Notes under the pieces: model-generated
Seen by the model: the letters and a program-made list of their open reading frames with translations, nothing else
Database searches by the model: none
Told to the model about the DNA's origin: nothing
Origin: Chitinophaga cymbidii
GTDB lineage: Bacteria; Bacteroidota; Bacteroidia; Chitinophagales; Chitinophagaceae
Assembly: GCF_007992715.1 (NCBI RefSeq)
Contig: NZ_BKAU01000010.1
Location: 1 to 64,000, forward strand
DNA: 64,000 bases
Direction of reading: 5' to 3'
Translations under genes and position numbers: made by a program
In this document: piece after piece, positions 45,210 through 53,901 of the stretch
Layout of the letters: each line of letters opens with the position of its first letter
Position numbering within the stretch: position 1 is the stretch's first letter

Positions 45210-45231
45210 GGTGCGTAAAATAATACGCACC
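45210..45231. terminator. Hairpin between convergent thioesterase and GH43 genes
   Basis: GGTGCGTA (45210-45217) pairs perfectly with TACGCACC (45224-45231) around a 6-base loop, in the 50-base gap between two convergent stops. No clear T run follows on either strand, so it may be a weak bidirectional terminator or an mRNA-end stabiliser. Confidence 0.45.
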
Positions 45232-45250
45232 TATGGAAAAATTTCCCCCG

Positions 45251-46741
45251 TTACCGTATCTCAAACCTCTCAAATTCCGCCGTCATTCCGGCTTCTCCCG
45301 CAAAGTTCAAACCCGCCCGCGGGCTTCTGTCCCAGGGAGGCAAAAATGCAACGGACGTGGCTGAACCGGCGCCAAGCTCCTTCCAGCCGCCGGCCTTTTC
45401 GCGGTAGTACACCCTGCAGCTGTGGTCCGCCGCCACAGCGAACTTCAGCTGTAGAGGCGTTGCAGCGTTTAAAACGGCGCTGTCGATCACCGAACGTTTA
45501 TCGTCTTTCACCATCCAGAACAAAACTTTTTTACCCGCTACGCCGACGCCCACGGCTGCATTTGCATCGCCATAAAATACCAGCCCCTTCAAGGCGGCAT
45601 TTTGATTGGTGACGGTGGTTTCCATTTCAAACGCAGCAGACGCCGGACGTACCGCCAGCGCTACGCCGGAGAGGTTCCTGTCAGCATAGGAGCCGGACAG
45701 CCGGAGCTTGCCATTGGCCTGTTTCACAACAGGGCTGGCGTTCCTGAAATCATATTGCCAGCGCTTTGCGATGGTGTTGCCGTTAAATTCATCACGGATA
45801 CCGGCGGAAACGGGGCGGGGAGTGGCTACCTGCGCCAGCGTAGGCCAGCCGTCCGCGCCGTTCCAAGACAATTTTGCCAGCATGCCCTGGCGGCCGGTAA
45901 ACACAGTGCTCTGCTTGTTATAAGCATGATAGAGATAGTACAGCTCATTGTTCCCTGCATGCACGAACGTGCCGTGCCCGGCGCATTTCCAGTAATCGTT
46001 TTCAGACAGCAGGGGATCGCCGGGTTGTTTTTCGTAGGGGCCTTTGAAGCTAGCGGACCTCGCCACGCGCACATGATAGCTGCAGCCTGACCCGCAGCAG
46101 TTGCCGGCTGAATAAAAGAGGTAATACATGCCGTCTTTTTTGAGGATGCTTTGTCCTTCCATACCAATGCGCTCGTCATCTTTCAGCATGGGGAAAATTT
46201 CACCTTCCAGCTTCAGGCCGTCCGCGCTCAGCTTGCTGCCAAGAAGCTCGATGGGCCGTTTATCCAGTCCATAAGCCTTGAAGGTCATATATAGTTGCCC
46301 GTTGTCGTTGTAGACGAACGCATCGATGGCTTCCTTGCCAAACGCCACAATAATTCCATGATCCCTGAAACCTCTGTCGGGATAACGGGAAGTAGCCACG
46401 CCAATGCAGGAAACATTATCGGATTTCCGGCGGGCAGTATAGTAGATGTAATAGGTGTTGTTGTGGAAATAATACTCCGGCGCCCAGAACGAACCGGAGG
46501 TCCACTCAGGCATTTTGTCGAAAACATACCCTGCATGCGTCCAGCTTTTCATATCAGATGAGCTATAGATCGGGAAATGCGGCGCCCACTCGGAAGACGT
46601 GCCCACCGCATAATAACGGCCGCCCGCCCTGATCACGGAGGGATCGGCAAAATCGCCGGCTATGACGGGAGCAGACAGGTCCTGCGCCTGTGTTCGAACA
46701 GTCATCAGCAAAGAGAAACAAAAGAATATGATACGGTACAT
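45251..46741 (-). CDS. GH43 glycosidase with C-terminal beta-sandwich, secreted
   Basis: This 496-residue exported enzyme (signal peptide about 1-19) has an N-terminal propeller (about 22-310) of family GH43: base Asp33 (DFADPSV), the Asp in EAIDAFVYND, and acid Glu in GMEGQSIL. The C-terminal 180 residues form a concanavalin-like sandwich typical of GH43 xylosidases and arabinofuranosidases. Cys-rich GNCCGSGCSY near the middle may form disulfides. It is isolated from the other loci and divergent from the Rrf2 gene. Specificity (xylose or arabinose) is undecided. Confidence 0.88.
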   Translation of the reverse strand: MYRIIFFCFSLLMTVRTQAQDLSAPVIAGDFADPSVIRAGGRYYAVGTSSEWAPHFPIYSSSDMKSWTHAGYVFDKMPEWTSGSFWAPEYYFHNNTYYIYYTARRKSDNVSCIGVATSRYPDRGFRDHGIIVAFGKEAIDAFVYNDNGQLYMTFKAYGLDKRPIELLGSKLSADGLKLEGEIFPMLKDDERIGMEGQSILKKDGMYYLFYSAGNCCGSGCSYHVRVARSASFKGPYEKQPGDPLLSENDYWKCAGHGTFVHAGNNELYYLYHAYNKQSTVFTGRQGMLAKLSWNGADGWPTLAQVATPRPVSAGIRDEFNGNTIAKRWQYDFRNASPVVKQANGKLRLSGSYADRNLSGVALAVRPASAAFEMETTVTNQNAALKGLVFYGDANAAVGVGVAGKKVLFWMVKDDKRSVIDSAVLNAATPLQLKFAVAADHSCRVYYREKAGGWKELGAGSATSVAFLPPWDRSPRAGLNFAGEAGMTAEFERFEIR

Positions 46742-46775
46742 CAGCGGATAAAAATTTTGCCCTAAGATAGCCGAA

Positions 46776-46808
46776 TTTGGTTTTATAAAGTATTTCCCTT
46801 TATCTTTG
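46776..46808 (+). promoter_or_regulatory. Promoter of the Rrf2 gene
   Basis: TTTG at 46776-46779, a 21-base spacer and TATCTTTG at 46801-46808 match the Bacteroidota sigma-A pattern at every defined base. Transcription should begin near 46814, inside the palindrome at 46809-46833, giving a very short leader. Confidence 0.7.
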
Positions 46809-46833
46809 TACTGTAATTAATTTTATTACAGTA
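46809..46833. promoter_or_regulatory. Palindromic operator over the Rrf2 start
   Basis: TACTGTAAT and ATTACAGTA form a perfect 9-bp inverted repeat around a 7-base spacer. It directly follows the -7 element and its last base is the A of the ATG. This position fits autorepression. The same sequence with the same spacing occurs before the next gene. Confidence 0.7.
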
Positions 46834-47237
46834 TGGGGAATGTGAGATTTGCGACGGCGATACATATTATGACGTTGCTGGCTTATATGGATGAGGAGGT
46901 GTTGTCTTCCGAGTACATTGCCGGCAGCATCAATATCAATCCTGTGCTGGTGCGGAAGGAGCTGGTGAACCTGCGTAATCATGGCCTGGTGCAAAGCAGG
47001 GAAGGAAAGGGGGGAGGGGCCATGCTGGCAAAGCCGCCGAAACAGATTTTGCTGGCGGATATTTACAATGCTGTGCGGCAGGCGCCGCTGCTGGGGCGTT
47101 CCAACCATCCGAATCCCGCCTGCGAGGTAGGCCGCCAGATCAACCGGCACATCGAAGATCTGTACGATAAAGCGGAGCAAACCCTCGTGCACCAGTTGGG
47201 AAAAACAACCCTGGCTGATTTTGTAAAGAAATTCTGA
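46833..47237 (+). CDS. Rrf2 family regulator, YwnA-like, single cysteine
   Basis: This is a 134-residue winged-helix regulator. The N-terminal half (FATAIHIMTLLAYMDEEVLSSEYIA ... NPVLVRKELVNLRNHGLVQS ... GKGGGAMLAKPP) is the Rrf2 DNA-binding fold. Only one cysteine (Cys97 in NPACEVG) is present instead of the three that hold an iron-sulfur cluster in IscR/NsrR, so this is the YwnA-type without cluster; a thiol-based redox response is possible. The promoter and palindromic operator overlap its start. The following gene encodes a YwnB-like oxidoreductase, the same pairing as in Bacillus. Confidence 0.9.
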   Translation: MGNVRFATAIHIMTLLAYMDEEVLSSEYIAGSININPVLVRKELVNLRNHGLVQSREGKGGGAMLAKPPKQILLADIYNAVRQAPLLGRSNHPNPACEVGRQINRHIEDLYDKAEQTLVHQLGKTTLADFVKKF

Positions 47238-47251
47238 TTTTTTTTAACTTA

Positions 47252-47276
47252 AACTGTAATAAAAATACATACAGTT
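47252..47276. promoter_or_regulatory. Second Rrf2-type operator before the oxidoreductase gene
   Basis: ACTGTAAT (47253-47260) and ATACAGT (47269-47275) repeat the arms of the palindrome at 46809-46833 with the same 7-base spacing and only two changed bases in the second arm. It lies about 23 bases before the start at 47299, in the 61-base gap. This supports control of both genes by the same regulator. Confidence 0.62.
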
Positions 47277-47298
47277 ATAATCTTAAAATACGATTGAT

Positions 47299-47943
47299 AT
47301 GAAAGTAGCATTGATCGGTGCCGGTTTTGTGGGCGCCGCCATTTTGAAGGAATTGTCCGCCCGCGGGCACGAAGTGAAAGTCATTGTGCGTCATCCCGAA
47401 AAGGTAACGGTGCCGGATGATAAGGTGACGGTGGTGAAAGGCGATGCGCTGGCCGGCGACCTGTCCACCTTACTGCAAGGCAGCGATGCGGTGGTGAGCG
47501 CCTATAACGCGGGATGGACGAACCCCGATCTGTACGCCGATTTCATCGCGGGCTCCAAAGCGATCCAGCAGTCGGTAAAGGCATCCGGCGTTAAGCGTTT
47601 CATCGTGATCGGCGGCGCGGGCAGCTTGTATATCAACGGCCAGCAACTGGTAGACAGCCCGCAGTTTCCCGCTGAATACAAAACCGGCGCTACCGCGGCC
47701 AGGGATTACCTGGATATCCTGAAAGCCGAAAAGGAACTGGACTGGACGTTCTTCAGCCCCGCGATCGAGATGCACCAGGGCACTTCCGGTGAGCGGAAGG
47801 GCACTTACAGAACGGACCTGGAATCACCGGTATTCAATGCGGAAGGTCGCAGCATATTGTCGGTAGAAGACCTGGCAGTGGTGATTGCGGACGAGCTGGA
47901 GGAGCCGAAGCATATCGGGCGGCGCTTTACGGCTGCTTATTAA
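47299..47943 (+). CDS. NAD(P)H-binding oxidoreductase, YwnB/NmrA-like
   Basis: This 214-residue cytoplasmic protein has the Rossmann motif GAGFVGAAIL at 7-16, then GDALAGDLSTLLQGSDAVVSAYNAG, FIVIGGAGSLY, and a short atypical-SDR C-terminus without a classical YxxxK pair in the usual place. Such proteins reduce quinones or sense NADP(H), but the substrate is unknown. It follows the Rrf2 gene by 61 bases with an operator in the gap. Confidence 0.88.
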   Translation: MKVALIGAGFVGAAILKELSARGHEVKVIVRHPEKVTVPDDKVTVVKGDALAGDLSTLLQGSDAVVSAYNAGWTNPDLYADFIAGSKAIQQSVKASGVKRFIVIGGAGSLYINGQQLVDSPQFPAEYKTGATAARDYLDILKAEKELDWTFFSPAIEMHQGTSGERKGTYRTDLESPVFNAEGRSILSVEDLAVVIADELEEPKHIGRRFTAAY

Positions 47944-47955
47944 ATCCTTAGCCAT

Positions 47956-49377
47956 CTACGCCCACTCATCCGCATTCTTAATTCCCAGCTCCTCCGGCCG
48001 GAAGACCGGCTGCTTACCCGATTTTTTCTGCTGCTGGTAATCTCTCAACGCTTTCAGTGCCGGACGCTGCAAGAGCAAAATGGCAATGATATTCAGCCAG
48101 GCCATCATACCTACGCCGATATCGCCCATCGTCCATGCCAGCGCGGCCGTTTTTACGGAGCCGTAGAAAGTGGCACCCAGTATCAATATGCGTAGTCCCC
48201 ATACCAGCAAGCGGTTATTTCCTTTTTTATCCAGGTAGCTGAGGTTGGTTTCCGCGATGTAATAATAGGCCATGATGGTAGTGAAGGCGAAGAAGAGCAG
48301 GGAGATCGCCACAAAGCTGCCGCCGAAAGAAGGAAAGTGAACGCTGACCGCGGCCTGTGTATATGCGGCGCCTTCCTTGATGCCGGGGAGGTTTTCCACG
48401 ATGAACCCGCCTTCGGGGTTTACCACGTTGTATTGCCCGGTGAAAAGGATCATCAGGGCGGTAGCGGAGCATACGAACAGCGTGTCTACATATACCGAGA
48501 ACGCCTGTACGAGGCCCTGCTCCGCGGGGTGTTTCACTTCCGCGGCAGCGGCGGCATGCGGTGCGGTGCCCTGTCCGGCCTCGTTGGAATAAATGCCTCT
48601 TTTCACGCCCCAGGCGATCGCGGCGCCGAATACGCCGGAGAACGTGGCTTCCAGGTTGAATGCGGAGCGTATGATCAGGCTGAATACGGCCGGTACTTCG
48701 TTAATATTGAGGATGATGATGATAACGGCCATCAGGATGTAACCGGCAGCCATGAAGGGGACTACGAACTCGGCTACTTTACCGATGCGTTTCACCCCGC
48801 CGAAAATGATCAGCGCCAGTAGTAGCGTCACCGCGCCGCCGGTAACGGCTACCGGCACATTGAACGCATTGTGCACGCTCTGTGCGATGCTGTTGCTTTG
48901 CACACCGGGCAGAAAAAGCGCCGTGCTTAAAATGGTGGCTATCGCAAACACAACGGCATACCATTTCACGCCTAATCCTTTTTCGATGTAGTAAGCCGGG
49001 CCACCGCGGTACTGTCCGTCTTTTACCTGCTTGTATATTTGCCCAAGTGTAGCTTCAATAAAGGCGGAAGCCGCACCCAGAAAGGCGATCAGCCACATCC
49101 AGAAAACAGCGCCGGGGCCGCCCATCGCAATTGCCGTGGCTACGCCTGCTATATTGCCGGTTCCAACTCTTCCTGATATAGCAATGGCAAATGCCTGGAA
49201 CGACGACACGCCTTTTTCGGAGGACTTGCTGCCGAAAAGCAGCTTTACCATGGTCTTAATATACCTTACCTGTAAAAAGCGGGTGATGACTGAAAAATAG
49301 ATACCGGTGGCGAGACATAGTATAATAAATGCATTGCTCCACACAATGTCATTGACGGCATTGATGATCTTTTCCAT
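47956..49377 (-). CDS. Sodium:alanine/glycine symporter family (AGCS, AlsT)
   Basis: This 473-residue inner-membrane transporter has about 10-11 helices. AGCS signatures include FQAFAIAISGRVGTGNIAGV near 60-80, GPGAVFWMWLIAFLGAASAF, and the block KRGIYSNEAGQGTAPHAAAA in the middle. It imports alanine, glycine or a related amino acid with sodium. It is a single gene convergent with the oxidoreductase gene; no regulatory motif was recognised. Confidence 0.93.
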   Translation of the reverse strand: MEKIINAVNDIVWSNAFIILCLATGIYFSVITRFLQVRYIKTMVKLLFGSKSSEKGVSSFQAFAIAISGRVGTGNIAGVATAIAMGGPGAVFWMWLIAFLGAASAFIEATLGQIYKQVKDGQYRGGPAYYIEKGLGVKWYAVVFAIATILSTALFLPGVQSNSIAQSVHNAFNVPVAVTGGAVTLLLALIIFGGVKRIGKVAEFVVPFMAAGYILMAVIIIILNINEVPAVFSLIIRSAFNLEATFSGVFGAAIAWGVKRGIYSNEAGQGTAPHAAAAAEVKHPAEQGLVQAFSVYVDTLFVCSATALMILFTGQYNVVNPEGGFIVENLPGIKEGAAYTQAAVSVHFPSFGGSFVAISLLFFAFTTIMAYYYIAETNLSYLDKKGNNRLLVWGLRILILGATFYGSVKTAALAWTMGDIGVGMMAWLNIIAILLLQRPALKALRDYQQQKKSGKQPVFRPEELGIKNADEWA

Positions 49378-49435
49378 GATGTTGGTTGTAAGCAGGCTGA
49401 ATTGTAAGGCCGTAAATAAAGTGAAAATTTTTGAA

Positions 49436-49474
49436 AGAAAAAAACAGGCTGTACCGAAGTTGCGGTACAGCCTG
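49436..49474 (-). terminator. Intrinsic terminator after the cytochrome c gene
   Basis: CAGGCTGTACCG (49445-49456) pairs perfectly over 12 bp with CGGTACAGCCTG (49463-49474) around a 6-base loop. On the minus strand it is followed by a T-rich run. It starts 24 bases after the stop at 49498 and ends the sugar dehydrogenase/cytochrome operon. Confidence 0.9.
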
Positions 49475-49497
49475 CTGATATTAAATGTCCTGGATTA

Positions 49498-49968
49498 CTA
49501 CTTTGCGGCTCTCACGGCTTTCACTTCCTCTTTGGTGATCCCTTCCGCGGTATTCCCGAAGCTGTTCCTCACGTAAGTCAGCACATCGGCCACTTCCTGA
49601 TCGTTGAGGAAAGCGTGCGCGGGCATGGGATTGGAGTACACCATGCCATTGATCTCCACGTCTTCATTCAACCCTTTCAGCACCACATTGATCAGCCTTG
49701 TTTTATCACCCAGCACATAGTCTGTGCCGGTCAGCGGCGGGTTCAGGTTGGGAACGCCGTCTCCGCCGGCCTGGTGGCAGGTGACGCAATGTTTGTTATA
49801 GACTTCCTGTCCCTTTGCCAGCACGGCTTTGAGGCTGTCGCTGATAACGGGGGCGGGGGCAGGAGCGGCCACGGAATCGGTTTTGTTTTCAGACGATGAT
49901 GATGTTTGCTGCTGGTTGCAGCCGAGGAATATCAATCCACCTATCACAAGTCCATTCACTAACTTCAT
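49498..49968 (-). CDS. Cytochrome c lipoprotein
   Basis: This 156-residue lipoprotein has Cys17 in IFLGCNQQ, a Ser/Ala/Pro-rich linker to about residue 48, and one class I cytochrome c domain with the haem site CVTCH (about 61-65) and the axial Met in NPMPAHAF. It lies six bases after the sugar dehydrogenase gene, so it is probably the electron acceptor of that enzyme at the periplasmic side of the membrane (inference). Confidence 0.9.
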   Translation of the reverse strand: MKLVNGLVIGGLIFLGCNQQQTSSSSENKTDSVAAPAPAPVISDSLKAVLAKGQEVYNKHCVTCHQAGGDGVPNLNPPLTGTDYVLGDKTRLINVVLKGLNEDVEINGMVYSNPMPAHAFLNDQEVADVLTYVRNSFGNTAEGITKEEVKAVRAAK

Positions 49969-49974
49969 GCGCTG

Positions 49975-51249
49975 TTATTTATTGTAAATGATCCTGTAAA
50001 TCGCTCCGGTTACGTCATCTGAAATATAGAGGGAGCCGTCGGGGCCTTGCGCCAGCCCACAGGGGCGGTGCTTGGCCTGGCCGGGAGAGGTAACTTCCTC
50101 CATGCCGGCGAAGCCGTCCGCAAACACTTCCCAGTCACCGGAGGGCTTGCCGCCGGAGAAGGGAACGAAGGCTACCATATATCCGGCCTGCTTTTCAGGC
50201 GCCCTGTTCCAGGAGCCGTGGAAGGCAACAAATGCACCGTTTTTGTACTTTTCCGGGAACATGTTGCCGGTGTAGAACAGCAGCGCGTTCGGGGCCAGGT
50301 GCGCGGGGAAGGCCACCACAGGCTCTTCCGCATTGGGGGCGCCTTCCTTCTTGCCATCGCCGCCATATTCAGGAGCCAGTATCTTCTTTTTCTGGAACTG
50401 ATCGTAATAGATATAAGGCCATCCGCAATCGGAGCCCATCTTCAGCTGATACATGGCTTCCGCGGGCAATTCGGCGGAGGTCTTGGTGTCGTACATGTCC
50501 GGGAACAGGTCGTGCAGGCCATCCCGACCGTGCTGCATTACAAAAAGCGCGTTGTTGGTGGTGTTCCAGTCCAGCCCCACCACATTGCGGAGCCCCGTGG
50601 CGTAGCGGATGCCATCGCCATAAGACTGGTTCTGGCCGTCCGCCCGGAAGCGCCAGATGCCGCCGGCGGAATCCAGGATAGGGCAGGGCTGCATGCCCTG
50701 TGAGCCTTTTGTTCTGTCTTCCGTCTGGCAGGAATTGGAGTACGCGCCGATGTTTACATACACGTAACCGCTATCGTCCAGCACTACTGATTTGGAGTTA
50801 TGCTGGCGGCGGTCGATCAGGCCGGTAACGATCGTTTCCGGTTTAGCCGTATCCGTTACATGTTGCTGGTCATCCAGCTTATAGCGGTATACCGCTTCAT
50901 TGGAGGAAGCGTAGAGGTATCCGTTCTTCAGGGATATGCCGGTGCCGCCGTAGTTACCAAAGCTGCTTTGGGTTTCAGCTTTGCCGTCGCCGTCCTTATC
51001 AGACAGCAGCACGATGCCCTTGTTGTCCTTGAGGCGGTTAAGCTTCACATAGATGTCGCCCTGGCCGGTAACGGCGATATGCCGTGCCTGCCCGATGCTG
51101 TCCGCCACTTTCAGCGCTCCGAAACCTTGCGGCAGCTTGAGCCCCGCGTTATCCGGGTCCGCGCTGATCTTGCTGGCGGAAGGGGCCGGGTTGCAGGATG
51201 TTATTGCCAATGCGGCAAGCACTGCCGCCACCGGAAATAAATTTTTCAT
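49975..51249 (-). CDS. PQQ-type sugar/sorbosone dehydrogenase-like lipoprotein
   Basis: This 424-residue lipoprotein has its acylated Cys19 in ITSCNPAP. It has a six-bladed propeller of the soluble glucose dehydrogenase/sorbosone dehydrogenase family, with blades such as GYVYVNIGAYSNSC, GLRNVVGLDWNTTNNALFVMQHGRDGLHDLFPD, GSDCGWPYIYYD, AFHGSWNRAP and HRPCGLAQGPDGSLYISDD. The conserved acidic and His positions of the cofactor site appear to be present. It would oxidise an aldose or lactol in the periplasm and pass electrons to the cytochrome encoded next. Substrate is unknown. Confidence 0.86.
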   Translation of the reverse strand: MKNLFPVAAVLAALAITSCNPAPSASKISADPDNAGLKLPQGFGALKVADSIGQARHIAVTGQGDIYVKLNRLKDNKGIVLLSDKDGDGKAETQSSFGNYGGTGISLKNGYLYASSNEAVYRYKLDDQQHVTDTAKPETIVTGLIDRRQHNSKSVVLDDSGYVYVNIGAYSNSCQTEDRTKGSQGMQPCPILDSAGGIWRFRADGQNQSYGDGIRYATGLRNVVGLDWNTTNNALFVMQHGRDGLHDLFPDMYDTKTSAELPAEAMYQLKMGSDCGWPYIYYDQFQKKKILAPEYGGDGKKEGAPNAEEPVVAFPAHLAPNALLFYTGNMFPEKYKNGAFVAFHGSWNRAPEKQAGYMVAFVPFSGGKPSGDWEVFADGFAGMEEVTSPGQAKHRPCGLAQGPDGSLYISDDVTGAIYRIIYNK

Positions 51250-51456
51250 AGTGTTTGTTTTATTTGACCTCCTGTAAAATAAGCTTTTTTACTCCGGGAT
51301 GGAAGCACTTGTTAAATAGTGAGCCTGGATCCCCCCCCTGTCATTGAAAAGTCAGTTTCCCCTTTGCGTAAATCTTTTTCCCGATTGGCTGACCCTTTCT
51401 TGCCGCATTGCAACAGCTTTGCAGCGAATTTTCCTCACAACCAAAACCTGTCAATA

Positions 51457-53838
51457 ATGCAATTAAAACTGCTGGCCTTTTTCTTCGGCATATTTATTTC
51501 CGCTTCGATTCCCTCTACCGTCTTTGGCCAGGACCGGCCCGGGATAGCCGGGATGATCAGAAATGAAGCCGGACAGCCTGTTCCGCATGCTTCTGTTTCC
51601 ATAAATAACCAGACCGTTATTTCTTCCGCATCTGGTTCGTTTACGATCCCCGCGCTGCCGCCGGGCAACTACAAGGTCAGGGTTTCATCTGTGGGGTATC
51701 AACCGAAAGAGATATCCGTTACGGTTACAACGGGCCAGTCAGAACTGCCGGTCATTACCCTGACTTCTTCCGTGGGCGAGCTGCAAACCGTTGAAATAAC
51801 CGGCCGGCGGGACGATGGATATAAAGCCAGCTATTCGTTCGCCGCCACCAAGATCGCCATTCCGGTTACGGAAATTCCCAGCACTGTTTCCACCATCACC
51901 CAGGAACTGATCCGGGACCGGCAGGCTGTACGCTTTGATGACGTTGCCCGGAACACAAACGTGCGGGTGACCAATAACGGCCGCTCCGTGATCATCCGCG
52001 GGTTTGTAAGCACCAACAGGCTTATCAACGGCCTTCGTACCTTAACGGATAACTATCGTTTCGCTGCCATTTCACCGGTGGTGGAAAGTTATGAAGTGAT
52101 CAAAGGCCCTTCCAGCTCCATGTTCGGGAACATGAGCCCCGGCGGGGTGATCAACATAGTTACCAAAAAGCCGCTGGCGCAGAAAAAGCAGCAGGTATCC
52201 TTCAGTACGGGCAGCTTCAACACCGTCAGAGGCGACCTCGACTTTACCGGGAAAGTGACCGAAGACGGCACTGTGCTGTACAGGATCAATGCCTTCGGCC
52301 AGTTGAGCGATACCTGGTATCAGAATATGAAAGACGATGCATTCACCCTGGCGCCTTCTTTTTCTTTTCTGCCGAGGGAAGGTACGCGGATCAATGTGGA
52401 TGTAAATTATACCCGGCTCATCACCCTCGAAAACGACGGCCTGTTTCCGTTTAAAGGAAAATCCATTGATGAAACACCCATAGATTTTACAGTATTTCAG
52501 CCGGGGGACAGGAATAAGACCACCACCACTTCCATCAACTTTTCCCTCAGCCAGCGTATTACCAAAAACATCCATTTCAATCTGTCCTATTTAAAAGATT
52601 TTCTTAAGTGGGATGACAGAAGGCATTCTGCGGAAATCTACCTGGGTGACGCGGCCTGGTCGGACGGGGACAGCAGCATCAGCGTGTCTTACTGGGAATG
52701 GGAGTCCAAAATGGATGCGGACAACGCCACCGGTTACCTCACCGCGGATTTCAATACCGGGAGCCTCGGCCACAAGGCATTGATCGGTTATGATTATAAT
52801 GTATCGTTGTTCAACTGGGGAACATACCGCTATAACAATGCGCCCATCGGGAAAGTAAACGTATACGATCCAACGAAAAGTACGAACCTGGACGGCGCGG
52901 TCTATGATCTGGCGACCGTCAACTATTCCCTTGCCAACAGAACAAGGGATTATGCCAACGGCATTTATTTCCAGGACCAGGTGAGCATCGGCGAAAGGCT
53001 AAAAGTACTGCTGGGATTGCGCTACGAGGACTACACTTTCCGGCTGGCCTATAAAACGCCCACGGAAGATAAAGTGTCGCAGGAAGCCTGGCTGCCCAAG
53101 ATCGGCATAACTTATAATTTCCCTTCCAACACGCACGTGTACGGTTCCTATATCACAGGCTTTCAGCCGGTTTCTTCGGGATCATTGATATACGGCACGG
53201 TGGAAGGCGGCGGAGAACTGAAGCCTGAATACAGCAACCAGTTTGAATTCGGGGCGAAACAGGAACTGTTCAACAAAAATCTGCTGCTCACCGCAGCATG
53301 GTACCAGATCAAAAAGATCAACGTCACACAGCTTACCAATCCCACGGTTGCCGATCCTAACGACCGTATCTGGCGGCAGCTGGGAGAAGTTACGTCAACG
53401 GGATTTGAAGTTGAATTTAACGGCCGGATCGGTCCGTCGTTCTCCGTAAATGGCGCGTACAACTACAACGACGCCAGGATCACCGGGGATATCGACCCTG
53501 CCAAGATCAATGAAAAACTGGGACTGGCGCCTTTGCACCAGGGAAATATCTGGGCGAAATATGAAATATTGAACAATGGTTTGCTGGACGGATTGGGTTT
53601 TGGCGCCGGCATGAACCTGTCCTCCAAAACGCCTATGCTGCAAGCGCCTGCGCAGACTACGCCGGGTTATACGGTAGCTGACGCGGCCATTTTCTACAAA
53701 GTAAACCGGGTATCGCTCAGCCTGAACGTCAATAATGTTTTCAACAAGCGGTATTACACCGGCGCTGTACGCGAAAGAGAAAGATATTACACCGGTGCGC
53801 CGCGCAACCTGATGCTCCGTGTGGGCTATTCATTATGA
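51457..53838 (+). CDS. TonB-dependent siderophore-type receptor
   Basis: This is a 793-residue outer-membrane receptor. The start at 51457 gives the signal peptide; the frame is open 46 codons further upstream without signal character. A CarboxypepD_reg-like domain (about 25-105) precedes the plug, with VTEIPSTVSTITQELIRDRQ, VIIRGFVSTN and VIKGPSSSMFGNMSPGGVINIVTKKP, the typical ferric-siderophore receptor series. The barrel ends in the normal C-terminal aromatic pattern LMLRVGYSL. The HxlR regulator gene follows directly. The siderophore is unknown. Confidence 0.9.
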   Translation: MQLKLLAFFFGIFISASIPSTVFGQDRPGIAGMIRNEAGQPVPHASVSINNQTVISSASGSFTIPALPPGNYKVRVSSVGYQPKEISVTVTTGQSELPVITLTSSVGELQTVEITGRRDDGYKASYSFAATKIAIPVTEIPSTVSTITQELIRDRQAVRFDDVARNTNVRVTNNGRSVIIRGFVSTNRLINGLRTLTDNYRFAAISPVVESYEVIKGPSSSMFGNMSPGGVINIVTKKPLAQKKQQVSFSTGSFNTVRGDLDFTGKVTEDGTVLYRINAFGQLSDTWYQNMKDDAFTLAPSFSFLPREGTRINVDVNYTRLITLENDGLFPFKGKSIDETPIDFTVFQPGDRNKTTTTSINFSLSQRITKNIHFNLSYLKDFLKWDDRRHSAEIYLGDAAWSDGDSSISVSYWEWESKMDADNATGYLTADFNTGSLGHKALIGYDYNVSLFNWGTYRYNNAPIGKVNVYDPTKSTNLDGAVYDLATVNYSLANRTRDYANGIYFQDQVSIGERLKVLLGLRYEDYTFRLAYKTPTEDKVSQEAWLPKIGITYNFPSNTHVYGSYITGFQPVSSGSLIYGTVEGGGELKPEYSNQFEFGAKQELFNKNLLLTAAWYQIKKINVTQLTNPTVADPNDRIWRQLGEVTSTGFEVEFNGRIGPSFSVNGAYNYNDARITGDIDPAKINEKLGLAPLHQGNIWAKYEILNNGLLDGLGFGAGMNLSSKTPMLQAPAQTTPGYTVADAAIFYKVNRVSLSLNVNNVFNKRYYTGAVRERERYYTGAPRNLMLRVGYSL

Positions 53839-53850
53839 ACAAAAATGTTG

Positions 53851-53858
53851 TAATTTTG
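53851..53858 (+). promoter_or_regulatory. Candidate -7 element of the HxlR gene
   Basis: TAATTTTG matches the Bacteroidota -7 pattern TAnnTTTG exactly and lies 44 bases before the HxlR start. The -33 position (near 53828) has only a poor match, so this is tentative. Confidence 0.35.
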
Positions 53859-53901
53859 ATCCGCATTCTTCTACATATCTGTTTATTGAAAAAAAAACCG
53901 G

